From: Mesorhizobium kowhaii | GTDB taxonomy: Bacteria > Pseudomonadota > Alphaproteobacteria > Rhizobiales > Rhizobiaceae | Reading direction: 5' to 3' | Assembly: GCF_003253745.1 (NCBI RefSeq) | Contig: NZ_MZXV01000027.1 | Coordinates: forward strand, 248,001-312,000 | Length of the DNA stretch: 64,000 bases | Shown: positions 35,267-43,447 of the stretch, piece by piece | Layout of the letters: the number at the start of each line of letters is the position of its first letter | How positions within the stretch are numbered: the first letter of the stretch is position 1 | Position numbers and translations under genes: made by a program | Notes under the pieces: generated by a model | Seen by the model: only the letters and a program-made list of their open reading frames with translations | Told to the model about the DNA's origin: nothing | Databases searched by the model: none

Positions 35267-35308
35267 GTATCTGTCTTGTACAGGATACATACGTCTCTTG
35301 TAAGAGAC
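35267..35308. promoter_or_regulatory. Operator-like inverted repeats between IclR gene and ABC operon
   Basis: GTCTCTT-GT-AAGAGAC (35293-35308) is a perfect 7-2-7 palindrome. Just upstream, GTATCTGT and ACAGGATAC (35267-35288) form an imperfect inverted repeat round TCTTGT; both share a TCTTGTA core. This 130-bp divergent region is the expected IclR binding zone. Confidence 0.6.
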
Positions 35309-35378
35309 AATTTCTCTGAAAATCAACGATGCGTGTATTGCCTGTGCATAGGGGAACACAACACGAAAGGAGGTCGCC

Positions 35379-36251
35379 GTGAACGACACATCCGGAAGAC
35401 GTGATTTTCTAAAATTGGGAATGGCGGGACTGGCCACGGCTGGTGTGCTGGCAACCGTCGATGCCCAGAAGGCCGCTGCTCAGGCGGCATCCGACAGCCT
35501 GCTGCGCACCGTGCTCGACCGCGGCAAGCTGATCGTCGGCACCGGCAGCACCAACGCGCCCTGGCACTTCGAGAACGATGCCGGCGAACTGGTCGGCATG
35601 GACATCACCATGGCGCGCATTCTTGCCAAGGGCCTTTTCGATGACCCGACCAAGGTCGAGTTCGTTATGCAGGATCCGGCGCAGCGCATTCCCAACGTCA
35701 CCACCAACAAGGTCGACATCACCATCCAGTTCATGACCATGAGCGCCCAGCGCTCGCAGTTGATCAATTTTTCCCGGCCCTACTATGTCGAGGGTGTCGC
35801 CTTGCTGACCCTTCCGACCGCCGAGAACAAGACCTTCGATAAATTGCTTGCCGCAGGTTCGGCGACACGCGTCTCGATCCTGCAGAACGTCGATGCCGAA
35901 GCATCGGTGCACATAGCTCTGCCGCAGTCGCAGGTGATGCAGATCGACACCCAGGCCAACGTGTTGCAGGCGCTGGAAGCCAAGCGTGTCGATGCTGCAG
36001 CGGTCGATCTTTCGACCGTGCGTTGGCTTGCCTCGCGCAATCCGGACAAATACTTCGACGCCGGCAAGAGCTGGTTCTCGATGCTTTATGGCGCCGCGCT
36101 CCGGCAAGGCGATCTCGACTGGCTGACCTTCGTCAATCAGACCTTCACCATCGCCATGTTCGGTCACGAAACGGCGCTCTACGACGCCGCGTTCAAGGAT
36201 TATTTCGGGCAGGAGCCGCCGGCGCGCCATCCCGGTTTTCCAGTCATCTGA
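35379..36251 (+). CDS. Amino-acid-type ABC transporter substrate-binding protein (Tat signal)
   Basis: A 290-residue periplasmic binding protein of family 3. The N-terminus has a twin-arginine signal, GRRDFLKLGMAGLATAGVLA, so export is probably folded. LDRGKLIVGTGSTNAPWHFE and AGELVGMDITMARILAKGLF are the usual opening of polar amino-acid binding proteins. GTG 35379 has AAAGGAGG 5 nt upstream. First gene of an operon with two permeases and an ATPase. The ligand is unknown; the downstream RidA and PLP enzyme suggest an amino acid or amino-sugar acid. Confidence 0.88.
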   Translation: MNDTSGRRDFLKLGMAGLATAGVLATVDAQKAAAQAASDSLLRTVLDRGKLIVGTGSTNAPWHFENDAGELVGMDITMARILAKGLFDDPTKVEFVMQDPAQRIPNVTTNKVDITIQFMTMSAQRSQLINFSRPYYVEGVALLTLPTAENKTFDKLLAAGSATRVSILQNVDAEASVHIALPQSQVMQIDTQANVLQALEAKRVDAAAVDLSTVRWLASRNPDKYFDAGKSWFSMLYGAALRQGDLDWLTFVNQTFTIAMFGHETALYDAAFKDYFGQEPPARHPGFPVI

Positions 36252-36328
36252 TCCAGTTGGCGGAAGGGCAGCATTCGGCGCCTTTCCGCCGGCTTCTCCT
36301 CGACGGCCCTTCGCACTGAGGCGGACGC

Positions 36329-36994
36329 ATGGGCTATGCCCTCAACTTCAACCTGATCTGGCGGCATTTCGACAAGCTGTGGGGCGGCCTGCTGCTCAGT
36401 CTCGAACTGGCCGTCATCTCGATCGCCATCGGCATCGTCATCGGCCTGGTTCTGGCTGTCTGGTATGTCTCGGCAGGGCGCGCGGTGCGGGCGGCCATCG
36501 CCGCCTATGTCGAATTCATCCGCAACGTGCCGCTGATCCTGCTCGTCTACCTCGTCTTCTATGGCTTGCCGACCGTGGTCGACCTCGCCTACAGCGCTCA
36601 GACCTCGTTCATCTTGACGCTGTCGGTCTATAGCGGCGCCTACCTGGTCGAGGTGTTTCGCTCGGGCCTTGAAGCGGTTCCGCGCGGCCAGCTCGACGCC
36701 GGCAAGGCGATTGGCCTGACGCCATGGCAGCGACTGGTCCATGTGCGCCTGCCGACTATGCTGCGCATCACCTTGCCGGCGCTGTCCAACACCTTCATCT
36801 CGCTGTTCAAGGACACCTCTATCGCCTCGGTCATCTCGGTACCCGAGCTCACCTACGGCGCCCAGTGGATCAATTTCAACACCTTCCGCATCGTCGAGGT
36901 CTACCTGGTCACGACGGCGATGTACCTGTTTACCGGCTATGCGCTGCTTTTCGCGCTGCGGCTCGTCGAGCGCCGATTCAGGGCGGCACGCTGA
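36329..36994 (+). CDS. Polar amino-acid-type ABC transporter permease 1
   Basis: A 221-residue HisMQ-type permease with five predicted helices (LLLSLELAVISIAIGIVIGL onward). The EAA loop is VFRSGLEAVPRGQLDAGKAIGLT, contacting the ATPase. YVEFIRNVPLILLVYLVFYGLP is the family-typical segment. Inner membrane. AGGCGGA precedes ATG 36329, 77 bp after the binding-protein stop. It pairs with the permease starting 1 bp after its stop. Confidence 0.9.
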   Translation: MGYALNFNLIWRHFDKLWGGLLLSLELAVISIAIGIVIGLVLAVWYVSAGRAVRAAIAAYVEFIRNVPLILLVYLVFYGLPTVVDLAYSAQTSFILTLSVYSGAYLVEVFRSGLEAVPRGQLDAGKAIGLTPWQRLVHVRLPTMLRITLPALSNTFISLFKDTSIASVISVPELTYGAQWINFNTFRIVEVYLVTTAMYLFTGYALLFALRLVERRFRAAR

Positions 36995-36995
36995 C

Positions 36996-37646
36996 ATGCT
37001 CACCCAGATCGCCTATGCCTTGCCGTTCCTTGCCCAAGGCTTCGCCTTGACCTTGTGGGTGTCGCTGCTGGTCGTGGTCCTGTCGCTCATCGCGGGCGTC
37101 CTGCTGGGCGTCGGCCTGGTTTATGGTCCCGCGCCGCTGCGCTGGGCGGTGCGCATCTTCAGCGACACGATCCGCGGCATTCCGATCCTGGTGCTGATGT
37201 TCTTCGTCTATTACGGCCTGCCTGCGATCGGGCTTCATCTGCCGTCGTTCTGGGCCGCCGTGCTTGCGCTCACCTTGTTCAAGACGGCGCAGGTCATCGA
37301 GTATCTCAGGGGCGCGGTCGGCTCCATCCCGAAAGGGCAGTCGGAAGCAGCAATGGCGATCGGGCTGACCTTTCGCCAGCGCCTGGCCTACGTCATCTTC
37401 CCGCAGGCCTTCAGGCGCTTCCTGCCACCCTGGATCAACGGCGTCACCGATGCGGTCAAGGGCAGCGCACTGGTGTCGCTGCTCGGCATCACCGACCTGA
37501 TGCAGGCCATCAACCAGGTCATCGGCCGCACCTACGAGGCCATGCCGCTCTACATCCTCGGCGCGCTCATCTATTTCGCGGTCAACTATGCCCTTTCGCT
37601 CGCCAGCCGGCGGCTCGAGCGGCGTTTCTCCTTCATCCGGGAATAG
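36996..37646 (+). CDS. Polar amino-acid-type ABC transporter permease 2
   Basis: A 216-residue HisMQ-type permease. It has LTLWVSLLVVVLSLIAGVLL, IFSDTIRGIPILVLMFFVYY and the EAA loop LRGAVGSIPKGQSEAAMAIG. Its ATG at 36996 lies 1 bp beyond the stop of permease 1, so translation is coupled. Forms the heterodimeric channel with permease 1. Confidence 0.9.
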   Translation: MLTQIAYALPFLAQGFALTLWVSLLVVVLSLIAGVLLGVGLVYGPAPLRWAVRIFSDTIRGIPILVLMFFVYYGLPAIGLHLPSFWAAVLALTLFKTAQVIEYLRGAVGSIPKGQSEAAMAIGLTFRQRLAYVIFPQAFRRFLPPWINGVTDAVKGSALVSLLGITDLMQAINQVIGRTYEAMPLYILGALIYFAVNYALSLASRRLERRFSFIRE

Positions 37647-37648
37647 CA

Positions 37649-38443
37649 ATGTCCACAAGTTCGAACGACACCCCGGCCCTCCTCGACGTCCGCAACGTTT
37701 CCAAATCCTTTGGCGCCGCCCAGGTCCTGCGCTCGGTCAGCCTGCGAGTGGCGCGCGGCGAGGTGGTGACCGTCATCGGCCCCTCGGGCAGCGGCAAGAC
37801 CACGCTGCTGCGTTGCGTCAACTTCCTGGAAAGCTATGACAGCGGCTCGATCCGCATCGACGGCAAGGAGGTCGGCTTTCGCGACTCGGGAACCCGTCAG
37901 CGCCGCAGCGAACGCGATCTCGCCGCGATGCGCGCCGAAACCGGGATGGTGTTCCAGAGCTTCAACCTCTTTCCTCACCTGACGGCGGCCGGCAACATCA
38001 TGCTGGGGCTGCGCAAGGTGCGGGGAAAAAGCGAAGCCGAGGCGCGCTCGATCGCCGAACATTGGCTCGGCCGCGTCGGCCTTGCCCACAAGGCCGACAG
38101 CCTGCCCGCCGAACTGTCCGGCGGCCAGCAGCAGCGCGTCGGCATCGCCCGCGCCGTGGCGATGGAGCCTAAGATCCTGCTGCTCGACGAGATCACCTCG
38201 GCGCTCGACCCCGAACTCGTCGGCGAGGTGCTGGCCGTCGTGCGCAGCCTCGCCGAGGACGGCATGACGATGCTGATGGTGACGCACGAAATGGCCTTCG
38301 CGCGCGACGCCTCGAGCCGCATCGTCTTCATGGCCGATGGTGGTGTCAGCGCCGTCGGCCCACCGAAGGAGATTCTCGCGGCGGAGACCACCAACGAGCG
38401 CCTCCGCACCTTCCTGGCGCGCTTCCGCGCCTCGCATTTCTGA
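37649..38443 (+). CDS. Polar amino-acid-type ABC transporter ATP-binding protein
   Basis: A 264-residue ABC ATPase. Walker A is [11 protein letters not shown], the Q-loop is [14 protein letters not shown], the signature is [14 protein letters not shown], Walker B is [14 protein letters not shown] and the H-switch is VTHEM. The Glu in [11 protein letters not shown] is the catalytic base. ATG 37649 begins 2 bp after the permease stop. An insertion of about ten residues ([13 protein letters not shown]) before the Q-loop is slightly longer than in E. coli GlnQ, as is common in rhizobial homologues. Confidence 0.93.
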   Translation: MSTSSNDTPALLDVRNVSKSFGAAQVLRSVSLRVARGEVVTVIGPSGSGKTTLLRCVNFLESYDSGSIRIDGKEVGFRDSGTRQRRSERDLAAMRAETGMVFQSFNLFPHLTAAGNIMLGLRKVRGKSEAEARSIAEHWLGRVGLAHKADSLPAELSGGQQQRVGIARAVAMEPKILLLDEITSALDPELVGEVLAVVRSLAEDGMTMLMVTHEMAFARDASSRIVFMADGGVSAVGPPKEILAAETTNERLRTFLARFRASHF

Positions 38444-38478
38444 CACCGGACAGCGAAAGCTGTCGCAAGGAGCATTTG

Positions 38479-38940
38479 ATGACGCCTTATATCCGGCTCG
38501 CCGAACTCGGCTTGACGCTGCCCGAGCCGCCGACCCCGATCGCCAACTTCGTCACCCATGCCGAAAGCGGGCGGCTGATCTTCCTGTCCGGCCAGGGGCC
38601 ATTGCGGGCCGACGGCACGCTTTGTACCGGCAAGGTTGGAGAGGACGTGACGGTAGAGCAGGCCTATCAGCATGCCCGCCTCACCGGCCTCAATCTGCTC
38701 GCCGTCATGCACGCAGCCGCCGGCGATCTCGGCCGCATCGTGCGGGTCGTCAAGCTGCTCGGCTTCGTCAACGCGATACCGACCTTCAGCGACCACCCGA
38801 AAGTGGTCAACGGCTGCTCCGACCTTTTCGCCGATGTCTTCGACAATATCGGCGGCCATGCCCGCTCGGCAATCGGCGTCGGCTCCTTGCCCGGAAACAT
38901 CACCGTCGAAATCGAGGCGGTCATCGAGATCGCCGCCTGA
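38479..38940 (+). CDS. RidA-family protein
   Basis: A 153-residue YjgF/YER057c/UK114-type protein. Visible are [23 protein letters not shown], the [18 protein letters not shown] stretch and [20 protein letters not shown], with the arginine site less obvious than in RidA itself; this is the longer subfamily. RidA proteins hydrolyse reactive enamine/imine intermediates released by PLP enzymes. AAGGAG lies 6 nt before ATG 38479. The next gene encodes a PLP enzyme, which fits this role well. Confidence 0.88.
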   Translation: MTPYIRLAELGLTLPEPPTPIANFVTHAESGRLIFLSGQGPLRADGTLCTGKVGEDVTVEQAYQHARLTGLNLLAVMHAAAGDLGRIVRVVKLLGFVNAIPTFSDHPKVVNGCSDLFADVFDNIGGHARSAIGVGSLPGNITVEIEAVIEIAA

Positions 38941-38963
38941 CTTTTAGAAATGGAATCCGAGAG

Positions 38964-40169
38964 ATGAAAACCTATTCCGCCGACGGCTCCAACACCACCA
39001 TCCGCGAACGGCTCGGCCTTCGTCCGATCATCAATGTCTCGGGCACGATGACTGCGCTTGGCGCATCGATCATCGTCCCGGAAGCGATCAGCGCCATGTC
39101 TGAAATGGCTTCGCAATGGGTGGAGATGGACGATCTGCAGCGTGCCGCAAGCACGATCGTTGCACGCCTCACCGGCGGCGAGGCCGGTTTCATCACCGCC
39201 TGCTGTGCCAGCGGCATCACCATGGCGATCGCCGGCGCCATGACGGGAACCAACCTGCTCGCCATCGAGCGCCTGCCGGACGACACCGAGGACCTCAAGT
39301 CGGAAGTCATCGTCCAGCTCGGTCACATCGTCAATTACGGCGCGCCGATCGACCAGTCGGTCAGGCTGGCCGGAGCAAAGACCATTCCCGCCGGCACGGT
39401 CAGCGTGACCCAGGACTATCATGTGCGTGACGCAATCCGCGACCGCACAGCGGCGGGCCTCTATGTCGTCGCGCACCACACCGTGCAGTACGGCATGCTG
39501 TCGCTGGAGGAATTCTGCGAAATCTGCCACGCCAAGGGCGTCCCGGTGATTGTCGACGCGGCTTCCGAATACGATCTGCGTGGCTTCCTGGCGCGCGGCG
39601 CAGACATTGTCATCTATAGCGGCCACAAATTCCTCAGCGGGCCGACCAGCGGCATCGTCACCGGGCGCAAGGATCTGGTGCGCGCCGCCTATCTGCAGAA
39701 CCGCGGCGTCGCACGCGCAATGAAGGTCGGCAAGGAGAGCATCGCCGGCACCATGGCCGCACTCGAAGCCTGGGAAAAGCGTGACCATGACGGCATCCGC
39801 CGGCGCGAAGAGGCAGCGCTCAACCTGTGGAAGGACACGTTGCAGGGACTGCCGGGCATCGTCGCGCAGATCATCCCTGATCCGACCGCCAATCCGCTTG
39901 ATCGCCTGCAGATCTTCGTTTCGCCTGAGAGCCGGTTCACCGCCGCCGGCCTCGCCTCGGCCCTGGCCGCGGGCTCGCCGCCCATCATCGTGCGCAACCA
40001 CGAGGTCGAGCGCGGCCATTTCTTCCTCGACCCGTGCAATCTCCACCCTGGCGAGGCGGAGATCGTCGCCGAACGGCTGCGAGACATATTGACCGCGGCC
40101 GACCGGCCCATCGACGCCATGAAGCCTGCCCGCAAGGATTCGTCCGGCGCCTTGCGCTGGCCGGACTAG
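38964..40169 (+). CDS. SelA-like PLP-dependent enzyme (aminotransferase class V fold)
   Basis: A 401-residue PLP enzyme of the SelA/D-glucosaminate-6-phosphate ammonia-lyase (DgaE) group. [20 protein letters not shown] is the characteristic opening. The internal-aldimine lysine is Lys222 in [14 protein letters not shown], preceded by the PLP aspartate in [15 protein letters not shown]. Most likely a lyase or racemase acting on an amino acid or amino-sugar acid. It closes the IclR/ABC operon, 23 bp after ridA; its product would be an enamine for the RidA protein. Its TAG stop is the start of repeat copy 5. Confidence 0.85.
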   Translation: MKTYSADGSNTTIRERLGLRPIINVSGTMTALGASIIVPEAISAMSEMASQWVEMDDLQRAASTIVARLTGGEAGFITACCASGITMAIAGAMTGTNLLAIERLPDDTEDLKSEVIVQLGHIVNYGAPIDQSVRLAGAKTIPAGTVSVTQDYHVRDAIRDRTAAGLYVVAHHTVQYGMLSLEEFCEICHAKGVPVIVDAASEYDLRGFLARGADIVIYSGHKFLSGPTSGIVTGRKDLVRAAYLQNRGVARAMKVGKESIAGTMAALEAWEKRDHDGIRRREEAALNLWKDTLQGLPGIVAQIIPDPTANPLDRLQIFVSPESRFTAAGLASALAAGSPPIIVRNHEVERGHFFLDPCNLHPGEAEIVAERLRDILTAADRPIDAMKPARKDSSGALRWPD

Positions 40170-40296
40170 AGCAATTCCAGGAAAAGTGTGAAACGGTTTT
40201 CCCGGGAAAAGCGCGTAGCGCTTTCCCTAAGGGAATTGCGTCAAAACAGAGAGATGGAGCGGTTCAGCGTTTCCGTGAAACTGTGAACCGCTCTAG
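40166..40296. repeat. TA-flanked palindromic repeat, copy 5 (full length)
   Basis: Runs from CTAGAGC (40166-40172) to GCTCTAG (40290-40296), so the ends are exact inverted repeats. Both modules are present: GCAATTCC...GGAATTGC with the inner GCGC hairpin, and GAGCGGTTCAGCGTTTC...GAAAC with GTGAACCGCTC. The left TAG is the stop codon of the PLP enzyme gene. Confidence 0.9.
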
Positions 40297-40359
40297 ACCC
40301 CTAGCATGCTGGTGTCGCCAGCCATCACGTGACCGTGAACGGCCGGATCTGCACCAGCC

Positions 40360-40422
40360 GGGAATAAACCACCGCCATCCCGGGTCTCCTCAGCATACGC
40401 CACTCCTGGCGTTGAGGAGACC
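40360..40422 (+). promoter_or_regulatory. Putative ECF promoter and ribosome-site stem-loop before the phosphoesterase gene
   Basis: GGGAAT (40360-40365) followed 17 bp later by GGTCT has the layout of ECF-type promoters. GGTCTCCTCA (40383-40392) and TGAGGAGACC (40413-40422) are perfect 10-bp inverted arms; ACGCC (40397-40401) and GGCGT (40408-40412) extend the stem. The right arm holds the ribosome site GAGGAG, 6 nt before ATG 40426. The two readings compete: if transcription begins inside the left arm, the hairpin cannot form in RNA. Confidence 0.45.
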
Positions 40423-40425
40423 GAC

Positions 40426-41379
40426 ATGACCCATCACCACGATGACGAGAGCGGACGCGACGGCATCAGCCGCCGCCATGCGCTGGAATGCATGATCTGG
40501 GCCGGCACCGGCGTGCTGTGGACGATTTCAGGCGGCGTACCGGTGTCGCTCAATCTGCTTGGCGCCGCACAGGCCGCCGAAGCCATGGCCACCGGCTTCA
40601 CCTTCCTGCAGATCTCCGACAGCCATATCGGCTTCGACAAGGCGGCCAATCCGCATGCCATCGACACGCTGAAGGAGGCCATGGGCAAGATCCAGGCGCT
40701 GCCGCAAAAGCCCGCCTTCATGATCCACACCGGCGACATTACCCATCTTTCCAAGCCGGCACAGTTCGACAATGCGGCTGAGATCATCGGCGGCGCCGGC
40801 TTCGACGTGCATTACGTGCCGGGCGAGCACGATCTGATCGATGACGGCAACGGCAAGGCCTATCTCGGCCGTTATGGCAAGGGCACCAAGGGCGCCGGCT
40901 GGTACTCCTTCGACCAGAACGGCGTGCATTTCGTGGCCCTGGTCAATGTCGTCAACCTCAAGGCCGGCGGGCTCGGCAATCTCGGCGCCGAGCAACTGGC
41001 GTGGCTGGCCGACGACCTGAAGGCGGTCAGCGCCTCGATGCCGATCGTCGTCTTCGCCCATATCCCGTTATGGGCCGTCTATCCCGAATGGGGCTGGGGC
41101 ACCGACGACGCGGCACAGGCGCTCGGCCTGCTCAAGCGCTTCGGCTCGGTCACCGTGCTCAACGGCCACATCCACCAGATCATGCAGAAGGTGGAAGGCA
41201 ACGTCACCTTCCACACCGCGCGCTCGACCGCCTTCCCGCAGCCGGCGCCAGGCACCGCCGCCTCGCCTGGACCGATGACCGTACCGGCCGGTCAACTGCG
41301 CGGCCTGCTCGGCACCAGCAGTGTCACCGTGAAGCAAGGCGGGCAGGATCTCGCCATCATCGACTCGACGCTGGCTTGA
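40426..41379 (+). CDS. Exported metallophosphoesterase
   Basis: A 317-residue calcineurin-like phosphoesterase. The motifs are LQISDSHIGF (first Asp-x-His), IHTGDITHLS (GD), VPGEHD (variant of GNHD with Glu), VFAHIPLW (GHxH-like first His) and LNGHIHQ. A twin-arginine-like N-terminus (SRRHALECMIWAGTGVLW) implies export. It starts an operon with a cupredoxin, an ECF sigma factor and its anti-sigma factor. Substrate unknown. Confidence 0.87.
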   Translation: MTHHHDDESGRDGISRRHALECMIWAGTGVLWTISGGVPVSLNLLGAAQAAEAMATGFTFLQISDSHIGFDKAANPHAIDTLKEAMGKIQALPQKPAFMIHTGDITHLSKPAQFDNAAEIIGGAGFDVHYVPGEHDLIDDGNGKAYLGRYGKGTKGAGWYSFDQNGVHFVALVNVVNLKAGGLGNLGAEQLAWLADDLKAVSASMPIVVFAHIPLWAVYPEWGWGTDDAAQALGLLKRFGSVTVLNGHIHQIMQKVEGNVTFHTARSTAFPQPAPGTAASPGPMTVPAGQLRGLLGTSSVTVKQGGQDLAIIDSTLA

Positions 41380-41398
41380 GCCTGAAAGGGAAATCACC

Positions 41399-41743
41399 AT
41401 GATTTGCATACGCCTTCCGGCCCGGCACATGGCCGCCATCCTCACGGCCTTCACCTTGACCACGGCGACCTGTCCGCCGCTGCGCGCGGCGGATGCGCCG
41501 ATGGTCAAAATCGAGAATTTCGCCTTCACGCCACGAGAGCTGACGGTCAAGCCCGGCACCACCGTGATCTTCAGGAACGACGACGACATTCCGCATCTGG
41601 TCGTCGCCAATGATTCCTCCTTTCGCTCCAAGGCGCTTGACACCGGTGACACATATGAATTCACCTTCACCAAAGCAGGCGACTTTGCCTATTTCTGCGG
41701 ACTTCACCCGCACATGCAGGGCAAGATCACCGTCGCGCCCTGA
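41399..41743 (+). CDS. Periplasmic cupredoxin-domain protein
   Basis: A 114-residue secreted blue-copper protein, with signal peptide to about residue 30 (AILTAFTLTTATCPPLRAAD). The copper ligands are His in DIPHLVVAN, then Cys, His and Met in FAYFCGLHPHMQGKI, the classical plastocyanin/amicyanin set. AAAGGGA precedes ATG 41399. It follows the phosphoesterase by 19 bp. Possible redox carrier or copper sensor in the envelope. Confidence 0.9.
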   Translation: MICIRLPARHMAAILTAFTLTTATCPPLRAADAPMVKIENFAFTPRELTVKPGTTVIFRNDDDIPHLVVANDSSFRSKALDTGDTYEFTFTKAGDFAYFCGLHPHMQGKITVAP

Positions 41744-41768
41744 AGGCGCATGGCAGAACCTGCCCGGA

Positions 41769-42329
41769 GTGCCGGATCATGCTGCGGTGTTGAGCGAGAA
41801 GGCCCTGGCCGAGCGCTTCGGCGAGGTGGTGCTGCCCCATCTCGGCGATGCGCTTGCGCTCGCCCGTTGGCTGACCGGCAACGCCGCCGATGCCGAGGAC
41901 GTGGTGCAGGAGGCCTGCGTGAAGGCGCATGCCGGCATCGCCGGCTATGCCGGCGGCAATGCCCGCGCCTGGCTGCTGACCATCGTGCGCAACACCGCCT
42001 ACACCTGGATGTCGCGCAACCGGCCGCGCGGTATGCTGACCGTCGGCGACCTCGGCGATCTCGACGAGATCGCAGCGGCGCACGGCACCAGCCTGCCGGG
42101 CGAAGATGGTCCGGAGGCGAGCCTGATCGCCAGGGCGGATACGGCGGCACTGGAGGCGGCGATCGCGGCACTGCCGCATCCGTTTCGCGAGACGCTGGTG
42201 CTGCGCGATATCAACGGCCTCAGCTATCGCGAGATAGCGGCCATGCTCAGCGTACCAATGGGCACTGTGATGTCGCGGCTGGCTCGTGCCCGCGGCCTGC
42301 TTGTGTCTGAACTGGGGAGAACGCCATGA
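41769..42329 (+). CDS. ECF-type RNA polymerase sigma factor
   Basis: A sigma-70 family ECF factor. Region 2 has ALARWLTGNAADAEDVVQEACVKAH, split here as ALARWLTGNAADAED and VVQEACVKAHAGI, with ARAWLLTIVRNTAY. Region 4 has LPHPFRETLVLRDINGLSYREIAAML and GTVMSRLARARGLL. Start is uncertain: GTG 41769 gives 186 residues with no clear ribosome site; the frame is open back to 41610 but that overlaps the cupredoxin gene. Its stop overlaps the anti-sigma start (ATGA), the usual coupling. Confidence 0.85.
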   Translation: MPDHAAVLSEKALAERFGEVVLPHLGDALALARWLTGNAADAEDVVQEACVKAHAGIAGYAGGNARAWLLTIVRNTAYTWMSRNRPRGMLTVGDLGDLDEIAAAHGTSLPGEDGPEASLIARADTAALEAAIAALPHPFRETLVLRDINGLSYREIAAMLSVPMGTVMSRLARARGLLVSELGRTP

Positions 42330-43249
42330 CCAACCATGACGACGGACTGCCCAACGATCCCGAAGGCATCAGACTGATGATCCACGCCCTCGTTGATGGC
42401 GAACTCGACGCGGCAGCAGTGCTGGCGGTGGAGCGGCGCATCGCCGCCGACCCGCAGCTTGCCGCCGAACACGCCCGCATCGTCGCCTTGCAGGCGGCAG
42501 TCAGCCGCTTGCCGCGCCCTGATGTCAGCGATGCCTTTCAGGCCCGCATCGCGGCCATTGGCATGGCGGCCACGGCACAACAGGCGCAAGACGAGCCGGT
42601 GCAAGACGAGGCGGCGGAGCCTCAGCAGGGCACGCCGTCGGCGCAACCGGGGTTGATTGCCCTGATCGGGGGAGGCCAGAGGCGAAACGCCGAAACACGT
42701 CTGTCGCAGACGCGGGTCCTGCCAAGGGCGCGCCGCTTCGGCTCGTTCGACTGGCGTGCCATGGCAGCATCGATCATGATCAGCGCGGTGCTGGCCAGCG
42801 GCGCGACGCAATGGCTGATGGTCAACAGCGCATCCGACGGTTTCGCAGCAGCGGTTGCCAGCGGCCATCGCCGCAGTCTGCTTGCTGCCAGCCCTATCGA
42901 TGTCGTTTCGTCCGACCGCCATACGGTGAAGCCGTGGCTCGACGCCCGGGTGGGCGTATCGCCGCCGGCGCCGGACCTCGCCCAGGATGGCTACGCGCTC
43001 ATCGGCGGCCGGGTCGAGGTGATCGCCGACCGGCCGGTGCCGGCGCTGGTCTACCGCCACCGCGAGCATCTGATCACACTGGTCGCCGAACCGCAGCAGG
43101 GCGGCGGCACCACAGCACCTGACGATCTCTCGTCGGGCGGCTTCTCGCTGGTGCACTGGAGCGACGGCGCCTTCTCCTACTGGGCGATCTCCGACATGGA
43201 GCGCCCCGAACTCGACGACTTCGTCGCCCGCTTCCGCAAGGCGGTGTGA
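42326..43249 (+). CDS. Membrane-anchored anti-sigma factor
   Basis: A 307-residue anti-sigma factor. The N-terminal cytosolic part has the RsgI/ChrR-like helix MIHALVDGELDAAAVLAVER but no visible zinc-binding HxxxCxxC. A single transmembrane helix WRAMAASIMISAVLASGATQW lies near residue 150, followed by a periplasmic domain (HTVKPWLDARVGVSPPAPDL). The periplasmic part resembles the FecR-like anti-sigma tail seen in rhizobial operons. Start overlaps the sigma stop by four bases. It probably holds the ECF factor at the membrane until an envelope signal arrives. Confidence 0.85.
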   Translation: MTNHDDGLPNDPEGIRLMIHALVDGELDAAAVLAVERRIAADPQLAAEHARIVALQAAVSRLPRPDVSDAFQARIAAIGMAATAQQAQDEPVQDEAAEPQQGTPSAQPGLIALIGGGQRRNAETRLSQTRVLPRARRFGSFDWRAMAASIMISAVLASGATQWLMVNSASDGFAAAVASGHRRSLLAASPIDVVSSDRHTVKPWLDARVGVSPPAPDLAQDGYALIGGRVEVIADRPVPALVYRHREHLITLVAEPQQGGGTTAPDDLSSGGFSLVHWSDGAFSYWAISDMERPELDDFVARFRKAV

Positions 43250-43392
43250 CGACGGCCGTGCCCCGCTCATCCCACCGTCCCTGACAGGTCTTCAGCCTAC
43301 GGCGTCAGTTGAGAAATCGCCGGTTCACGGCGCGCATTTGCGCTGGCCTGGACGAATTGCGGCCCGGCCGCCGCTCATAACCTTTCAAAACA

Positions 43393-43428
43393 ATAACTTT
43401 ACAAATATTTGTGTTTATGTGAAGTTAT
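43393..43428. promoter_or_regulatory. Operator-like nested palindrome before the sugar operon
   Basis: ATAACTTTACA (43393-43403) and TGTGAAGTTAT (43418-43428) match as inverted arms at 10 of 11 bases. ACAAATATTTGT (43401-43412) is a perfect 12-bp palindrome inside. The site is 20-55 bp before ATG 43448 and AT-rich in a GC-rich background. The RpiR regulator encoded in the operon is the likely binder (inference). Confidence 0.6.
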
Positions 43429-43447
43429 GAATGTTGAAGGGTCGATC

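Noticed and set aside
42224..43270. A 348-codon minus-strand frame opposite the anti-sigma gene
   Set aside because: Shadow composition; the sigma/anti-sigma coupling on the plus strand explains the region.
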